This document shows positions 18,447-26,953 of a DNA stretch of 64,000 bases, in pieces (position 1 is the first letter of the stretch; the number at the start of each line of letters is the position of its first letter). The notes beneath the pieces were generated by a model, which was not told the origin of the DNA, did no database searches, and saw nothing but the letters and a program-made list of their open reading frames with translations. Origin of the DNA: Betaproteobacteria bacterium (GTDB lineage Bacteria; Pseudomonadota; Gammaproteobacteria; Burkholderiales; Eutrophovitaceae); contig CP070643.1 of NCBI GenBank assembly GCA_020354125.1, positions 2,507,459 to 2,571,458 on the forward strand. The letters run 5' to 3'. The translations under genes and the position numbers were made by a program.

Positions 18447-19051
18447 TCAAAGATCGGCTCGTCGCCTGGTCACCGGTGATTCTCTTGCTCCTGCTTGCAG
18501 CCTTGACCTGGTGGCTCGATTACAGGGTACGCGTACCTGAACAGCAAGCGAACGGTGGAGCGGGAAAGGATCCAGAGTTCTATATCGAAGGATTCATGGC
18601 CATACGCATGAACCCGGACGGCACGCGGCGCTACGAGCTCACGGGAACACGACTCACACACTATGCCGACGAGAAAGGTTCGCTGCTCGCATCTCCGAGC
18701 CTGCTCTACCATGACTATGAGCGGGCGCCGGTTACGGTCAGTAGTAATACTGCCGAAGTAGAAGACGGTGGCGACAACGTCCACTTTCGCGGCGACGTGA
18801 CGATCTCACGACCGGCCTTCGGAGAGACCCCCGAACTCGGAGTCGCCACCGACTACATGCACGTGATGCCCGATGAGGAGATCGCCCGGACCGATCAACA
18901 GGTGACGATGACCGAGGGAAATTCCACGGTCAGCTCGGTTGGCTTAGAATTTGATAAGAAGGCGAGGGAAATTCGCTTGTTATCGAACGTTGAAGCACGC
19001 TATGAGACACCCAGATCCCGGGCCGCAAAAGCGCAGGCCGATGAGCGCTGA
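18443..19051 (+). CDS. lptC: LPS export protein LptC
   Basis: A 202-residue bitopic membrane protein of the Lpt bridge that carries LPS from the inner membrane to LptA. I start at ATG 18443, which overlaps the kdsC stop and gives the expected short cytoplasmic end and one membrane helix (residues 9-27). The periplasmic beta-jellyroll region includes Y-E-L-T-G-T-R-L-T-H-Y and V-H-F-R-G-D-V. Its stop lies inside the lptA start region. Confidence 0.9.
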   Translation: MIKDRLVAWSPVILLLLLAALTWWLDYRVRVPEQQANGGAGKDPEFYIEGFMAIRMNPDGTRRYELTGTRLTHYADEKGSLLASPSLLYHDYERAPVTVSSNTAEVEDGGDNVHFRGDVTISRPAFGETPELGVATDYMHVMPDEEIARTDQQVTMTEGNSTVSSVGLEFDKKAREIRLLSNVEARYETPRSRAAKAQADER

Positions 19052-19601
19052 TAAGCGACGCAATTTGCGTCGCTTCATCGTCGCCACGTTCCTCGGCGCG
19101 GCGTGTCTGTCAGCACAGGCAGAACGGGCCGATCGCGACAAGCCGGTCAACATCGAGGCGGATAAGGTCGAGATCGACGACCAGAAAAAGGAAGCGATTT
19201 TCCAGGGCAATGTGGTGCTGACCCAGGGAACGCTGATGCTCAAGGCGGACCGCATCGTCGTCAACCAGGATGAAAGCGGTTTCCAGTCCGGCGTCGCATA
19301 CGGCAAGCCAGCCTATTTTCGACAAAAACGTGAGGGCTACGAGGATTTCATTGAAGGCGAGGCGGAACGGCTCGAGTATCACGGTCAGCAAGAGAAGGTC
19401 GAGCTGTTCATCAACGCGAAGTTGACGCGCGGTGGCGACGAGGTTCGCGGCAACTACATTTCCTATAGCGCACTGACCGAGTTCTTCGAAGTGATGGGCG
19501 AACAACCTGGTACGGCACCGGGTACCACTGGTGGCCGGGTGCGCGCAATCATTCAGCCGCGCAATGAAGAGGAAGATGGCGAAAGCACCGAATCCCAATA
19601 A
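19041..19601 (+). CDS. lptA: LPS transport periplasmic protein LptA
   Basis: A 186-residue periplasmic protein. ATG 19041 overlaps the lptC end and gives a good signal peptide ending A-C-L-S-A-Q-A. ATG 19002 is in frame but would put about 13 extra residues before the signal. The OstA-like core begins P-V-N-I-E-A-D-K-V-E-I-D-D and continues A-I-F-Q-G-N-V-V-L-T-Q-G, the hallmark of LptA. It bridges LptC and LptD. Confidence 0.92.
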   Translation: MSADKRRNLRRFIVATFLGAACLSAQAERADRDKPVNIEADKVEIDDQKKEAIFQGNVVLTQGTLMLKADRIVVNQDESGFQSGVAYGKPAYFRQKREGYEDFIEGEAERLEYHGQQEKVELFINAKLTRGGDEVRGNYISYSALTEFFEVMGEQPGTAPGTTGGRVRAIIQPRNEEEDGESTESQ

Positions 19602-19670
19602 ACGCAGCCGGGTAGTGCCAATCGTTGACCGACTTGCCAACCATCTCCGCGTGCGTTTCGTAACTGTTCG

Positions 19671-20396
19671 ATGAGCAAGCTGCGAGCAGACCGCCTGAAA
19701 AAACGCTACAAGGCGCGCACAGTAGTCAAGGATGTTTCACTCGAAGTGGAAAGCGGTGAAGTCGTCGGATTACTCGGCCCCAACGGTGCCGGCAAGACAA
19801 CCTGTTTCTACATGATGGTGGGGTTGACCGCCGTTGATGGCGGTGAGCTCTATCTTGACGAGAAAACGCTCACCCACATGCCGATTCACCGTCGGGCACG
19901 TCTCGGCCTCAGCTACCTGCCCCAGGAGGCATCGATTTTTCGCAAGTTGACCGTAGCCGAGAATATCAAGGCGGTGCTGGAACTGAGCGGCCATAACGGC
20001 GCTGACAAGGGCAAATCCCGCCTCGATAAGTTGCTGCATGAGTTGCACATCGCCCACCTGAAAAACAGCCCGGCGATTAGCCTGTCCGGCGGAGAGCGTC
20101 GCCGCGCCGAAATCGCGCGGGCACTGGCCACCGATCCACGGTTCATCTTGCTTGACGAGCCGTTTGCCGGGGTCGACCCGATCGCCGTGCTCGATATTCA
20201 GAAAATCATCCGTTTTCTTAAAGAACGTGAAATTGGTGTGCTAATCACCGACCACAATGTCCGCGAAACACTGGGCATTTGCGATCGCGCTTACATTATC
20301 AACGACGGCTCCGTTCTGGCCTGCGGAAAGCCAGAAGAAATCGTTTATAATGAAAGTGTAAGAAAAGTCTATTTAGGCGAACATTTCCGTTTGTAA
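19671..20396 (+). CDS. lptB: LPS export ABC transporter ATPase LptB
   Basis: A 241-residue ABC ATPase that drives LPS extraction with LptFG (not in this window). Walker [10 protein letters not shown], signature [10 protein letters not shown], Walker [14 protein letters not shown] and the switch His in T-D-H-N are all present. The family-typical end [10 protein letters not shown] is intact. It is separated from lptA by 69 bases. Confidence 0.96.
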   Translation: MSKLRADRLKKRYKARTVVKDVSLEVESGEVVGLLGPNGAGKTTCFYMMVGLTAVDGGELYLDEKTLTHMPIHRRARLGLSYLPQEASIFRKLTVAENIKAVLELSGHNGADKGKSRLDKLLHELHIAHLKNSPAISLSGGERRRAEIARALATDPRFILLDEPFAGVDPIAVLDIQKIIRFLKEREIGVLITDHNVRETLGICDRAYIINDGSVLACGKPEEIVYNESVRKVYLGEHFRL

Positions 20397-20443
20397 ATGC
20401 GCCTCTGGTCCCCAATCCGAACCCACTCCACACCGGCTCCGGC

Positions 20444-21868
20444 ATGAAGCACTCACTGCAGCTCAAGCTGTCTCAGCACCTGACGCTGACGCCACAGTTG
20501 CAGCAGTCGATTCGTCTTCTGCAGCTGTCGACGCTGGAACTAAACCAGGAGATCGAGCGCTTCCTGCAGGAGAACCCGCTGCTGGAGCGTGAGGAGGAAG
20601 AAGAGTCGCAGGAAGCGGCTGCCCCGGCAGGGCAGGAGGCGACCGTCGCGACGACGACCAGTTCCAGTGAGGTTGCAGCACCGGAGCAGCCAACGCAGCC
20701 GGAATGGACTGGCGAGGAGGGATACAGCTCATACGGCACTCCCGAATCGGACGATGACGACTCAGAGCAACCGCAGGCTGCCGGGCCCGCCAGCCTTCGC
20801 GATCATCTTCTTTCCCAGTTGTCATTGATGCAGCTCTCCGAGCGAGACACACATCTGGTCGCTTACCTGATCGACAATCTCAACGATGACGGGTTTATTC
20901 AGGACGAGCTCGAGGAACTGGCCGCACTGTTACCGGAAGAGCTCGAAGTCGACAGCGAAGACCTAGGCATCGCGCTGAAGTACCTGCAAAGCCTGGAACC
21001 CGCCGGGGTCGGCGCGCGCAATATCGGAGAGTGCCTGGCGCTGCAAATTGAAGCACTGCCGGAGGACACCCCATTCCGCTCCCAGGCTTTGCAGGTTGTA
21101 CGTGATCACCTCGATACGCTGGCAGTTCGCGACTACACAAAACTAAAGAAAATCCTGCGCTGTGACGATGACACGCTACGAGGCATCCAGAACCTGATCA
21201 CCCACCTGAATCCGAGGCCGGCAGCGAACTATACCGGTGGGGAGGCCCGATATGTGGTGCCCGATGTGATCGTGCGCAAGATAAAAGGAATGTGGGTTGC
21301 CTCCCTAAACCCTGACGCGATGCCAAAATTGCGGGTTAATCGCATGTATGCTGACATTCTTCACCGCAACCGCGATGCCAGCTTGCAACAACTTTCGGGT
21401 CAGTTGCAGGAGGCCAAGTGGCTGATCAAGAATGTGCAGCAGCGATTCGATACGATCCTGCGTGTATCGCAGGCGATCATCGACCGGCAGCGACACTTTT
21501 TTGAACACGGCGAAGTCGCCATGCGACCGCTTGTGTTGCGCGAAATCGCCGAGACGCTGGACCTTCACGAATCAACCGTGTCACGGGTGACAACCCAGAA
21601 ATTTATGTTCACGCCGAGGGGCATCTTCGAACTCAAGTATTTCTTCGGCAGCCATGTGACCACCGAAACCGGCGGTGCCTGTTCGGCGACCGCCATTCGT
21701 GCGCTGATCAAACAACTGGTTGGCGAAGAGGACCGGCGCAGTCCGCTGTCGGACAGTCAGATTTCAGAGATTCTCGGCAAGCAGGGTATTGTCGTGGCAC
21801 GCCGAACAATCGCCAAATACCGCGAATCGCTGCAGATACTCCCCGTCAATCTGCGCAAATCAATCTAG
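20444..21868 (+). CDS. rpoN: RNA polymerase sigma-54 factor RpoN
   Basis: A 474-residue sigma-54. The N-terminal activator-contact region is Gln- and Leu-rich (L-T-P-Q-L-Q-Q-S-I-R-L-L-Q-L-S-T-L), then comes an acidic linker (residues 45-115), the core-binding domain, the helix-turn-helix, and the RpoN box A-R-R-T-I-A-K-Y-R-E near the end. It recognises GG-N10-GC promoters such as the one found upstream of the pilin gene. It sits between lptB and hpf as in most Gammaproteobacteria. Confidence 0.97.
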   Translation: MKHSLQLKLSQHLTLTPQLQQSIRLLQLSTLELNQEIERFLQENPLLEREEEEESQEAAAPAGQEATVATTTSSSEVAAPEQPTQPEWTGEEGYSSYGTPESDDDDSEQPQAAGPASLRDHLLSQLSLMQLSERDTHLVAYLIDNLNDDGFIQDELEELAALLPEELEVDSEDLGIALKYLQSLEPAGVGARNIGECLALQIEALPEDTPFRSQALQVVRDHLDTLAVRDYTKLKKILRCDDDTLRGIQNLITHLNPRPAANYTGGEARYVVPDVIVRKIKGMWVASLNPDAMPKLRVNRMYADILHRNRDASLQQLSGQLQEAKWLIKNVQQRFDTILRVSQAIIDRQRHFFEHGEVAMRPLVLREIAETLDLHESTVSRVTTQKFMFTPRGIFELKYFFGSHVTTETGGACSATAIRALIKQLVGEEDRRSPLSDSQISEILGKQGIVVARRTIAKYRESLQILPVNLRKSI

Positions 21869-21895
21869 ATTCAAAGTTCCGCAGGAGAGCAGCGC

Positions 21896-22216
21896 ATGAA
21901 CTTAAAGGTCTCCGGGCATCATCTCGACGTCACACCTGCAATTCATGGTTATATCGAAGAGAAGATGGCACGCATCTCGCGCCACTTTGATCAGGTGATG
22001 GACGTTGACATCATTCTGTCTGTCAACAAACTCGATCAGAAAGTCGAAGCAAAAGTGCATCTCAGCGGGAAAGACCTGTACTGTGAGTCGATTGACGCGG
22101 ACATGTACGCCGCGATTGACGGCCTGGCTGACAAGCTCGATCGTGTGGTACTGAAACACAAGGAGCGACTTGTGGATCACCATAACCAGGAGTCCATCCG
22201 ACGCGCCCAGGGCTAG
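21896..22216 (+). CDS. hpf: Ribosome hibernation promoting factor (HPF)
   Basis: A 106-residue short-form HPF/YfiA protein that binds idle ribosomes in stationary phase. It starts L-K-V-S-G-H-H-L-D-V-T-P-A-I and carries the family pattern K-V-E-A-K-V-H-L-S-G and D-M-Y-A-A-I-D-x-L-x-D-K-L-D-R. GGAGAG precedes the ATG. It follows rpoN by 27 bases. Confidence 0.95.
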   Translation: MNLKVSGHHLDVTPAIHGYIEEKMARISRHFDQVMDVDIILSVNKLDQKVEAKVHLSGKDLYCESIDADMYAAIDGLADKLDRVVLKHKERLVDHHNQESIRRAQG

Positions 22217-22233
22217 GCGCCGGATAACCTACC

Positions 22234-22719
22234 ATGCGGCTGCTCGAGCGACTCCTACCTGCCAGCAATGTCATCCTCGACCTGGATGTCACCAGCAAGA
22301 AGCGCGTATTCGAGCACGCCGGACTGCTGTTCGAGAATACGCTTGGTATCGGTCGCGGCAAGATCTTTGACGCCTTGCTGGCACGCGAGCGGCTCGGCTC
22401 GACCGGTCTCGGTCATGGTGTGGCCATTCCGCACGGACGCATCAGCGGCCTGAAGGAAGCAGCCGGCGCGTTCATTCGCACCAAGACACCAATCGCTTTC
22501 GAAGCACCGGACGCGAACCCGGTCAATCTGATCTTTGTTCTGTTAGTGCCCGAGAAAGCAACGGACCAACACCTGCAGATCCTGTCCGAACTGGCCCAAA
22601 TGTTTAGCGAGCGCAACATTCGCACAACGCTGAATGATGTCGCCGACGCCGATACGGCGCAGCGCGCCATCATTGAATGGGAGCCGCATGCCCCGGATCG
22701 GCGTCGCGCAGCTGTTTGA
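22234..22719 (+). CDS. ptsN: Nitrogen-PTS regulatory protein EIIA-Ntr (PtsN)
   Basis: A 161-residue EIIA protein of the nitrogen phosphotransfer branch. The phosphorylated His is in G-L-G-H-G-V-A-I-P-H-G-R, near residue 68. Such proteins carry phosphate from NPr and regulate potassium transport and other targets by binding. Its end overlaps the start of hprK by 32 bases. Confidence 0.95.
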   Translation: MRLLERLLPASNVILDLDVTSKKRVFEHAGLLFENTLGIGRGKIFDALLARERLGSTGLGHGVAIPHGRISGLKEAAGAFIRTKTPIAFEAPDANPVNLIFVLLVPEKATDQHLQILSELAQMFSERNIRTTLNDVADADTAQRAIIEWEPHAPDRRRAAV

Positions 22720-23629
22720 CGACAACGCCGACGCGCTTGACCTCAAATGGGTTTCCGGGTCGCGCGACTCAGCGCCCTTTCTGGACAGTACCGACGTCAA
22801 TCAATCATCACAGGGTTTGATCGGCCACCTCAATCTGGTTCATCCCAACTGGATTCAGATTTTTAGCCGCACTGAAGCGGCCTATTTTTCCGGTCTTAAC
22901 GAACAAGCTCAACGCGAAGCACTGGAGCGCATCACGGGCAGTGGCTTGGTGTGCATCATTCTGTCTGATGGTGAGTTGGCACCGCCGTCGCTGGCCGATT
23001 TCGGAAAGGCCAGGAACGTCCCGGTTATCGCCTCGCCGATGGCAAGCCTGCAGGTGATCTGGGTCATGCGCACCTATCTGGGTCGGGCGTTGGCCGAGTT
23101 CGTGACGCGCCATGGTGTGCTGCTCGACGTGCTCGGTGTAGGCGTGCTGCTCACCGGGGAAAGTGGCGTGGGTAAGAGCGAACTGGCCCTGGAACTGATA
23201 TCGCGCGGCTCGGGACTGGTTGCCGACGACGTCGTCGAGCTTTACCACATCGGGCCGAGCACACTCGAGGGGCGCAGTCCGCAACTACTGAAGGATTTCT
23301 TGGAAGTGCGCGGATTGGGCATGCTCAACATCCGCACCATTTTTGGTGAGACTGCGGTACGCCGACGCAAGAATCTGAAATTGATTGTCCAGCTCGAGAA
23401 GCCGGTCGGCGGCAACATCCCGGGGGTCGAGCGGTTGCCGTTGAACGCCAGCGTCGAGCGCATTCTCGACGTCGATATCCGCACCGTGCAATTGCCAGTG
23501 GCGGCCGGTCGTAACCTGGCGGTGCTGGTCGAAGCAGCGGTACGCAATTATGTGCTGCAGCTGCGCGGCATCGACAGCACTCAGGAGTTTATCCAGCGCC
23601 AGGAAGGCTACCTCGGTTCGCAGGAGTAG
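22688..23629 (+). CDS. hprK: HPr kinase/phosphorylase (HprK)
   Basis: A 313-residue bifunctional kinase/phosphorylase that modifies a Ser of HPr. I start at ATG 22688 (M-P-R-I-G-V-A-Q-L-F) because upstream frame sequence lies inside ptsN. The P-loop G-E-S-G-V-G-K-S is near residue 160 and the signature E-V-R-G-L-G-M-L-N-I near 208. It occurs in only some Gammaproteobacteria. No HPr or enzyme I gene follows here. Confidence 0.93.
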   Translation: MPRIGVAQLFDDNADALDLKWVSGSRDSAPFLDSTDVNQSSQGLIGHLNLVHPNWIQIFSRTEAAYFSGLNEQAQREALERITGSGLVCIILSDGELAPPSLADFGKARNVPVIASPMASLQVIWVMRTYLGRALAEFVTRHGVLLDVLGVGVLLTGESGVGKSELALELISRGSGLVADDVVELYHIGPSTLEGRSPQLLKDFLEVRGLGMLNIRTIFGETAVRRRKNLKLIVQLEKPVGGNIPGVERLPLNASVERILDVDIRTVQLPVAAGRNLAVLVEAAVRNYVLQLRGIDSTQEFIQRQEGYLGSQE

Positions 23630-23700
23630 CCATGCCGAAGCCGTGCAATGTGTGCAGCTTTGTAACCGGCAAGACACGCTTTTTCGCTAGTGTGTGAACC

Positions 23701-24543
23701 ATGATGCAACTGGTCATCATCACCGGACTCTCTGGCTCGGGCAAAAGTATTGCTCTCAAAGTGCTGGAAGACAGCGGCTATTACTGTGTTGATAATCTCC
23801 CAGCCCAGTTGTTGCGCGAAACCGTCGACTTCTTGCGCAACAGCGGTACTCAGCGGGTTGCCATCAGTATCGATGTACGCAGCGGATCGAGTCTGGTACA
23901 TCTGCCGGAATTGTTGGAGCAGATGAAGTCGAGTGACCTCGAGACGCATATTGTGTTTCTCGACTCCAAAGCAGAAACGCTGGTGAAGCGTTTCTCCGAA
24001 ACGCGCCGGCGACATCCGCTGGCAGAGGACGACCGCACGCTGATTGAGAGCATCCAACTCGAACGCGAACTACTCGAGAAAGTCGGCACCCTCGGACATC
24101 GCATAGATACCAGCGATCTGAATCCGAATGCGCTGAGAAACTGGGTGCGCGATCTGCTGGATTTGGACGACAGTGAACTTGTGCTGCTGTTTCAATCGTT
24201 CGGGTTCAAACATGGCATCCCTCTCGATGCGGATTTCGTTTTCGATGTGCGCTGCCTGCCAAATCCGCATTACGATCCGAAGCTACGCGACTTCACGGGG
24301 CGCGATTCTCAGGTAGTGACGTTTCTCGAAGCAAACGCCGACGTTGAGGACATGCGTGAACACATCCGCACATTTGTCGAACGCTGGTTGCCGTGTTTCG
24401 TGCGCGACAACCGGAACTATCTGACAGTGGCGATCGGCTGCACCGGCGGGCGGCATCGCTCTGTGTACCTTGCCGAACGGCTTGCGGAATATTTCGGCAA
24501 AGAACGCCAGGTGCTGGTTCGCCATCGCGAGTTGGCAGAGTAA
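23701..24543 (+). CDS. rapZ: RNase adapter protein RapZ
   Basis: A 280-residue nucleotide-binding protein. Walker A G-L-S-G-S-G-K-S at residue 9, a second nucleotide motif D-V-R-S-G-S, and the C-terminal [11 protein letters not shown] signature. In E. coli it guides RNase E to the GlmZ small RNA to control amino-sugar synthesis. Two adjacent ATGs (23701, 23704) are possible starts. It ends the rpoN-hpf-ptsN-hprK-rapZ block. Confidence 0.94.
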   Translation: MMQLVIITGLSGSGKSIALKVLEDSGYYCVDNLPAQLLRETVDFLRNSGTQRVAISIDVRSGSSLVHLPELLEQMKSSDLETHIVFLDSKAETLVKRFSETRRRHPLAEDDRTLIESIQLERELLEKVGTLGHRIDTSDLNPNALRNWVRDLLDLDDSELVLLFQSFGFKHGIPLDADFVFDVRCLPNPHYDPKLRDFTGRDSQVVTFLEANADVEDMREHIRTFVERWLPCFVRDNRNYLTVAIGCTGGRHRSVYLAERLAEYFGKERQVLVRHRELAE

Positions 24544-24591
24544 TCACGATGTGGCTGGCCGCAACATGCGTCTAATCGACGTGATCGATCG

Positions 24592-25218
24592 ATGACTCCG
24601 GCTCGCACAGTGACGCTGGCTCTGACCGGCGCATCCGGCATGCCCTACGGCGTGCGGCTGCTCGAATGCCTGCTGCAGTCAGGGACCCGCGTTTACCTGA
24701 TCTACTCGCAAGCAGCGCAGATCGTCGCCCGGCAGGAAATGGATCTGTCTCTTCCGTCACGCGCCAAGGACGCCGCAACGTTTCTGTCCGAACGCTACGC
24801 ACCACAGGAAGGGCAGCTACGCGTTTTCGCGCGCGAAGAATGGTTTGCGCCGGTGGCGTCAGGATCGAACCCGGCTGACGCGATGGTTATTTGCCCCTGC
24901 ACCATGGGTACACTAGGGTCGGTCGCGGCGGGACTTTCCGACAATCTGATTGAACGCGCCGCTGATGTCATGCTCAAAGAAAAGCGGCCGCTTATTCTAG
25001 TGCCGCGCGAAACGCCGTTATCAACAATTCATCTGGAGAACATGCTGCGTCTCGGTCGCGCCGGTGCCACCATCCTGCCGGCCAATCCCGGCTTCTATCA
25101 TCATCCGGACAGCGTCGAGGCGCTGGTCGATTTCGTCGTTGCACGGATACTCGATCAACTCAAGATTGATCACGACCTGATGTCACGTTGGGGTGAGCAG
25201 CGCCATGCCGACGAATAA
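24592..25218 (+). CDS. ubiX: Flavin prenyltransferase UbiX
   Basis: A 208-residue enzyme that makes the prenylated flavin used by UbiD in ubiquinone synthesis. It has the family start T-L-A-L-T-G-A-S-G-M-P-Y-G, the flavin-binding V-I-C-P-C-T-M-G-T-L and V-P-R-E-T-P-L-S-T-I-H-L-E-N-M. Length is normal. UbiD is not in the window. Confidence 0.95.
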   Translation: MTPARTVTLALTGASGMPYGVRLLECLLQSGTRVYLIYSQAAQIVARQEMDLSLPSRAKDAATFLSERYAPQEGQLRVFAREEWFAPVASGSNPADAMVICPCTMGTLGSVAAGLSDNLIERAADVMLKEKRPLILVPRETPLSTIHLENMLRLGRAGATILPANPGFYHHPDSVEALVDFVVARILDQLKIDHDLMSRWGEQRHADE

Positions 25219-25220
25219 GT

Positions 25221-25261
25221 AGCGATGACTGAATGGCAATAGCTGAAGAGCGATGACTGAA
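25221..25261 (+). repeat. Duplicated start-region sequence before the Lon-domain gene
   Basis: AGCGATGACTGAA occurs at 25221-25233 and again at 25249-25261, where it includes the real start codon; a weaker partial copy (AATAGCTGAAG) lies between. The first copy would encode the mini-ORF M-T-E-W-Q then stop. The arrangement looks like a small tandem duplication of the translation start. Confidence 0.6.
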
Positions 25262-25864
25262 CAGCCGACTCCGGGCGCCGAAGGCATGGATACGCTACCA
25301 ATGCCCATATTTCCGCTTGGCCTGGTACTGTTCCCGGGAGCGAAGCTGCCGCTCAAGATCTTCGAGCAACGCTATCTGGAGATGACCAAAGCGTGCGTGC
25401 GCGACAATTCGGTATTCGGCGTGTGTTGCATTCTGCACGGACAGGAAGTCGGCGCACCTGCCGAGCACGCGCAAATCGGCTGCAGCGCACGCATCGCCGA
25501 ATGGGACATGCCGCACCCGAACCTGTTTCATCTAATGTGTACCGGCGAACGGGTCTTTCGGGTGCTCGATTTGCGCATCGAGTCAAACGGTCTGATCACC
25601 GGCACGGTGCAGTGGTTAACCAGCGATACCGCCGGAGTCGACGCCAACAGCTTTGACGTTTGCCGTAACGCGCTTGAAAGCTTCGCCAAACAAGCTGGTG
25701 AAACAATCTTCGCAGGCCCGCCGCAATTCGACGATCCGGAATGGGTCAGTTACCGTCTCTCGGAATTCCTTCCCATCGACTGGCAGCGCAAACAAGCGCT
25801 GCTCGAACAACGCAGCACCGCGCAGCGGCTTGCCGCCATTTCCAGAATGCTTCAGCCCGCCTGA
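25253..25864 (+). CDS. Lon N-terminal (substrate-binding) domain protein
   Basis: A 203-residue protein formed of a Lon N-domain alone, with no ATPase or protease part. It reads L-P-M-P-I-F-P-L-G-L-V-L-F-P-G, then F-E-Q-R-Y-L-E-M, typical of stand-alone LON domain proteins. Its function is not well known; binding of unfolded or specific proteins is assumed. The last 13 bases overlap the convergent mutY end. Confidence 0.85.
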   Translation: MTEQPTPGAEGMDTLPMPIFPLGLVLFPGAKLPLKIFEQRYLEMTKACVRDNSVFGVCCILHGQEVGAPAEHAQIGCSARIAEWDMPHPNLFHLMCTGERVFRVLDLRIESNGLITGTVQWLTSDTAGVDANSFDVCRNALESFAKQAGETIFAGPPQFDDPEWVSYRLSEFLPIDWQRKQALLEQRSTAQRLAAISRMLQPA

Positions 25865-26934
25865 CCCGGAACGGCTTGCAGTGCGAGCCGACCACGCAGC
25901 TGCGACACCAGTTTGCGTACCGGCACCGGTATCGGATAGTGCATCGCTTCATCGAGCCCGACCCACGCGCGACCCGGCATCTCGGCCTGGGACTGACGCT
26001 GCTCCACCCGGCACAACAGCGGTGCAATGGTCAGGGAAAAATGCGTGAAGCCATGTTCGATTGGCGTCATTTGATCAATCGCGCGTACTTCAGCACCGAA
26101 CTGACTACGACAAGCCTGCATCGCGTTACCCACGGCATCGATCTCGGGAAAGCTCCACAAGCCACCCCAGATTCCCGGTGCCGGGCGCTTTTCGATCATC
26201 AACCGGCCATCGTGTTCCATCACCAGCATCACCGTTGAGCGCTGCGGGCGCATCTTCTTCGGCCGCGGTGTGGGCAGCACATCGGTGCACTCGAGCAATC
26301 TTGCCGTGCACCCCTGCGCCAACGGGCAGTTTCCACAACGGGGACGCGAGCGGGTACATACTTGCGCACCCAGATCCATCAAACCTTGCGTGTAGGCCTG
26401 CACATCACGCTCAGGAAGCAGTTTTTCGGCGAGGCACCACAAACGGTCTGCGACCGCTTTGACGCCCGGATAGCCCTCGATGCCAAAGTAGCGCGCAAAT
26501 ACACGCTTGACGTTGCCATCGAGGATGGGGTGGCGCTGGCCAAACGAAAAGACTGCGATCGCGCCGGCAGTCGAACGCCCTACCCCGGGCAACGCAACGA
26601 TGTCATCAAAGCAAGTCGGGAACTGCCCTTCGTGTATGCATGAAATCTGGCGAGCGGCCCGGTGCAGATTGCGCGCCCGCGCGTAGTAGCCGAGACCGCT
26701 CCACACCGCCAGTACGTCGTCTTCTTCCGCCTCCGCCAAGTGTTGCAGCGTCGGAAAACGCTTCAGGAAACGGTCGAAATACGGTACCACCGCGTTGACC
26801 TGGGTCTGTTGCAGCATGATTTCCGATAACCACACCCGATACGGATCAGCCATCTTTTGCCAGGGCAAATCGTGCCGGCCTTCACGACGCTGCCACTCAG
26901 TGACGTTGCTCGCGAAATCTGATGCTTCGGTCAT
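25852..26934 (-). CDS. mutY: A/G-specific adenine glycosylase MutY
   Basis: A 360-residue DNA-repair enzyme that removes adenine mispaired with 8-oxoguanine. The catalytic region S-E-I-M-L-Q-Q-T-Q-V, the helix-hairpin-helix L-P-G-V-G-R-S-T-A and P-I-L-D-G-N-V-K-R-V, and the iron-sulfur motif C-x6-C-x2-C-x5-C (near residues 193-209) are visible, followed by a Nudix-like recognition domain. It lies 19 bases after the AsmA gene, as in many Gammaproteobacteria, although the usual yggX partner is absent. Confidence 0.95.
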   Translation of the reverse strand: MTEASDFASNVTEWQRREGRHDLPWQKMADPYRVWLSEIMLQQTQVNAVVPYFDRFLKRFPTLQHLAEAEEDDVLAVWSGLGYYARARNLHRAARQISCIHEGQFPTCFDDIVALPGVGRSTAGAIAVFSFGQRHPILDGNVKRVFARYFGIEGYPGVKAVADRLWCLAEKLLPERDVQAYTQGLMDLGAQVCTRSRPRCGNCPLAQGCTARLLECTDVLPTPRPKKMRPQRSTVMLVMEHDGRLMIEKRPAPGIWGGLWSFPEIDAVGNAMQACRSQFGAEVRAIDQMTPIEHGFTHFSLTIAPLLCRVEQRQSQAEMPGRAWVGLDEAMHYPIPVPVRKLVSQLRGRLALQAVPGQAG

Positions 26935-26953
26935 GTGTGTTTTTTCGAGTGCA

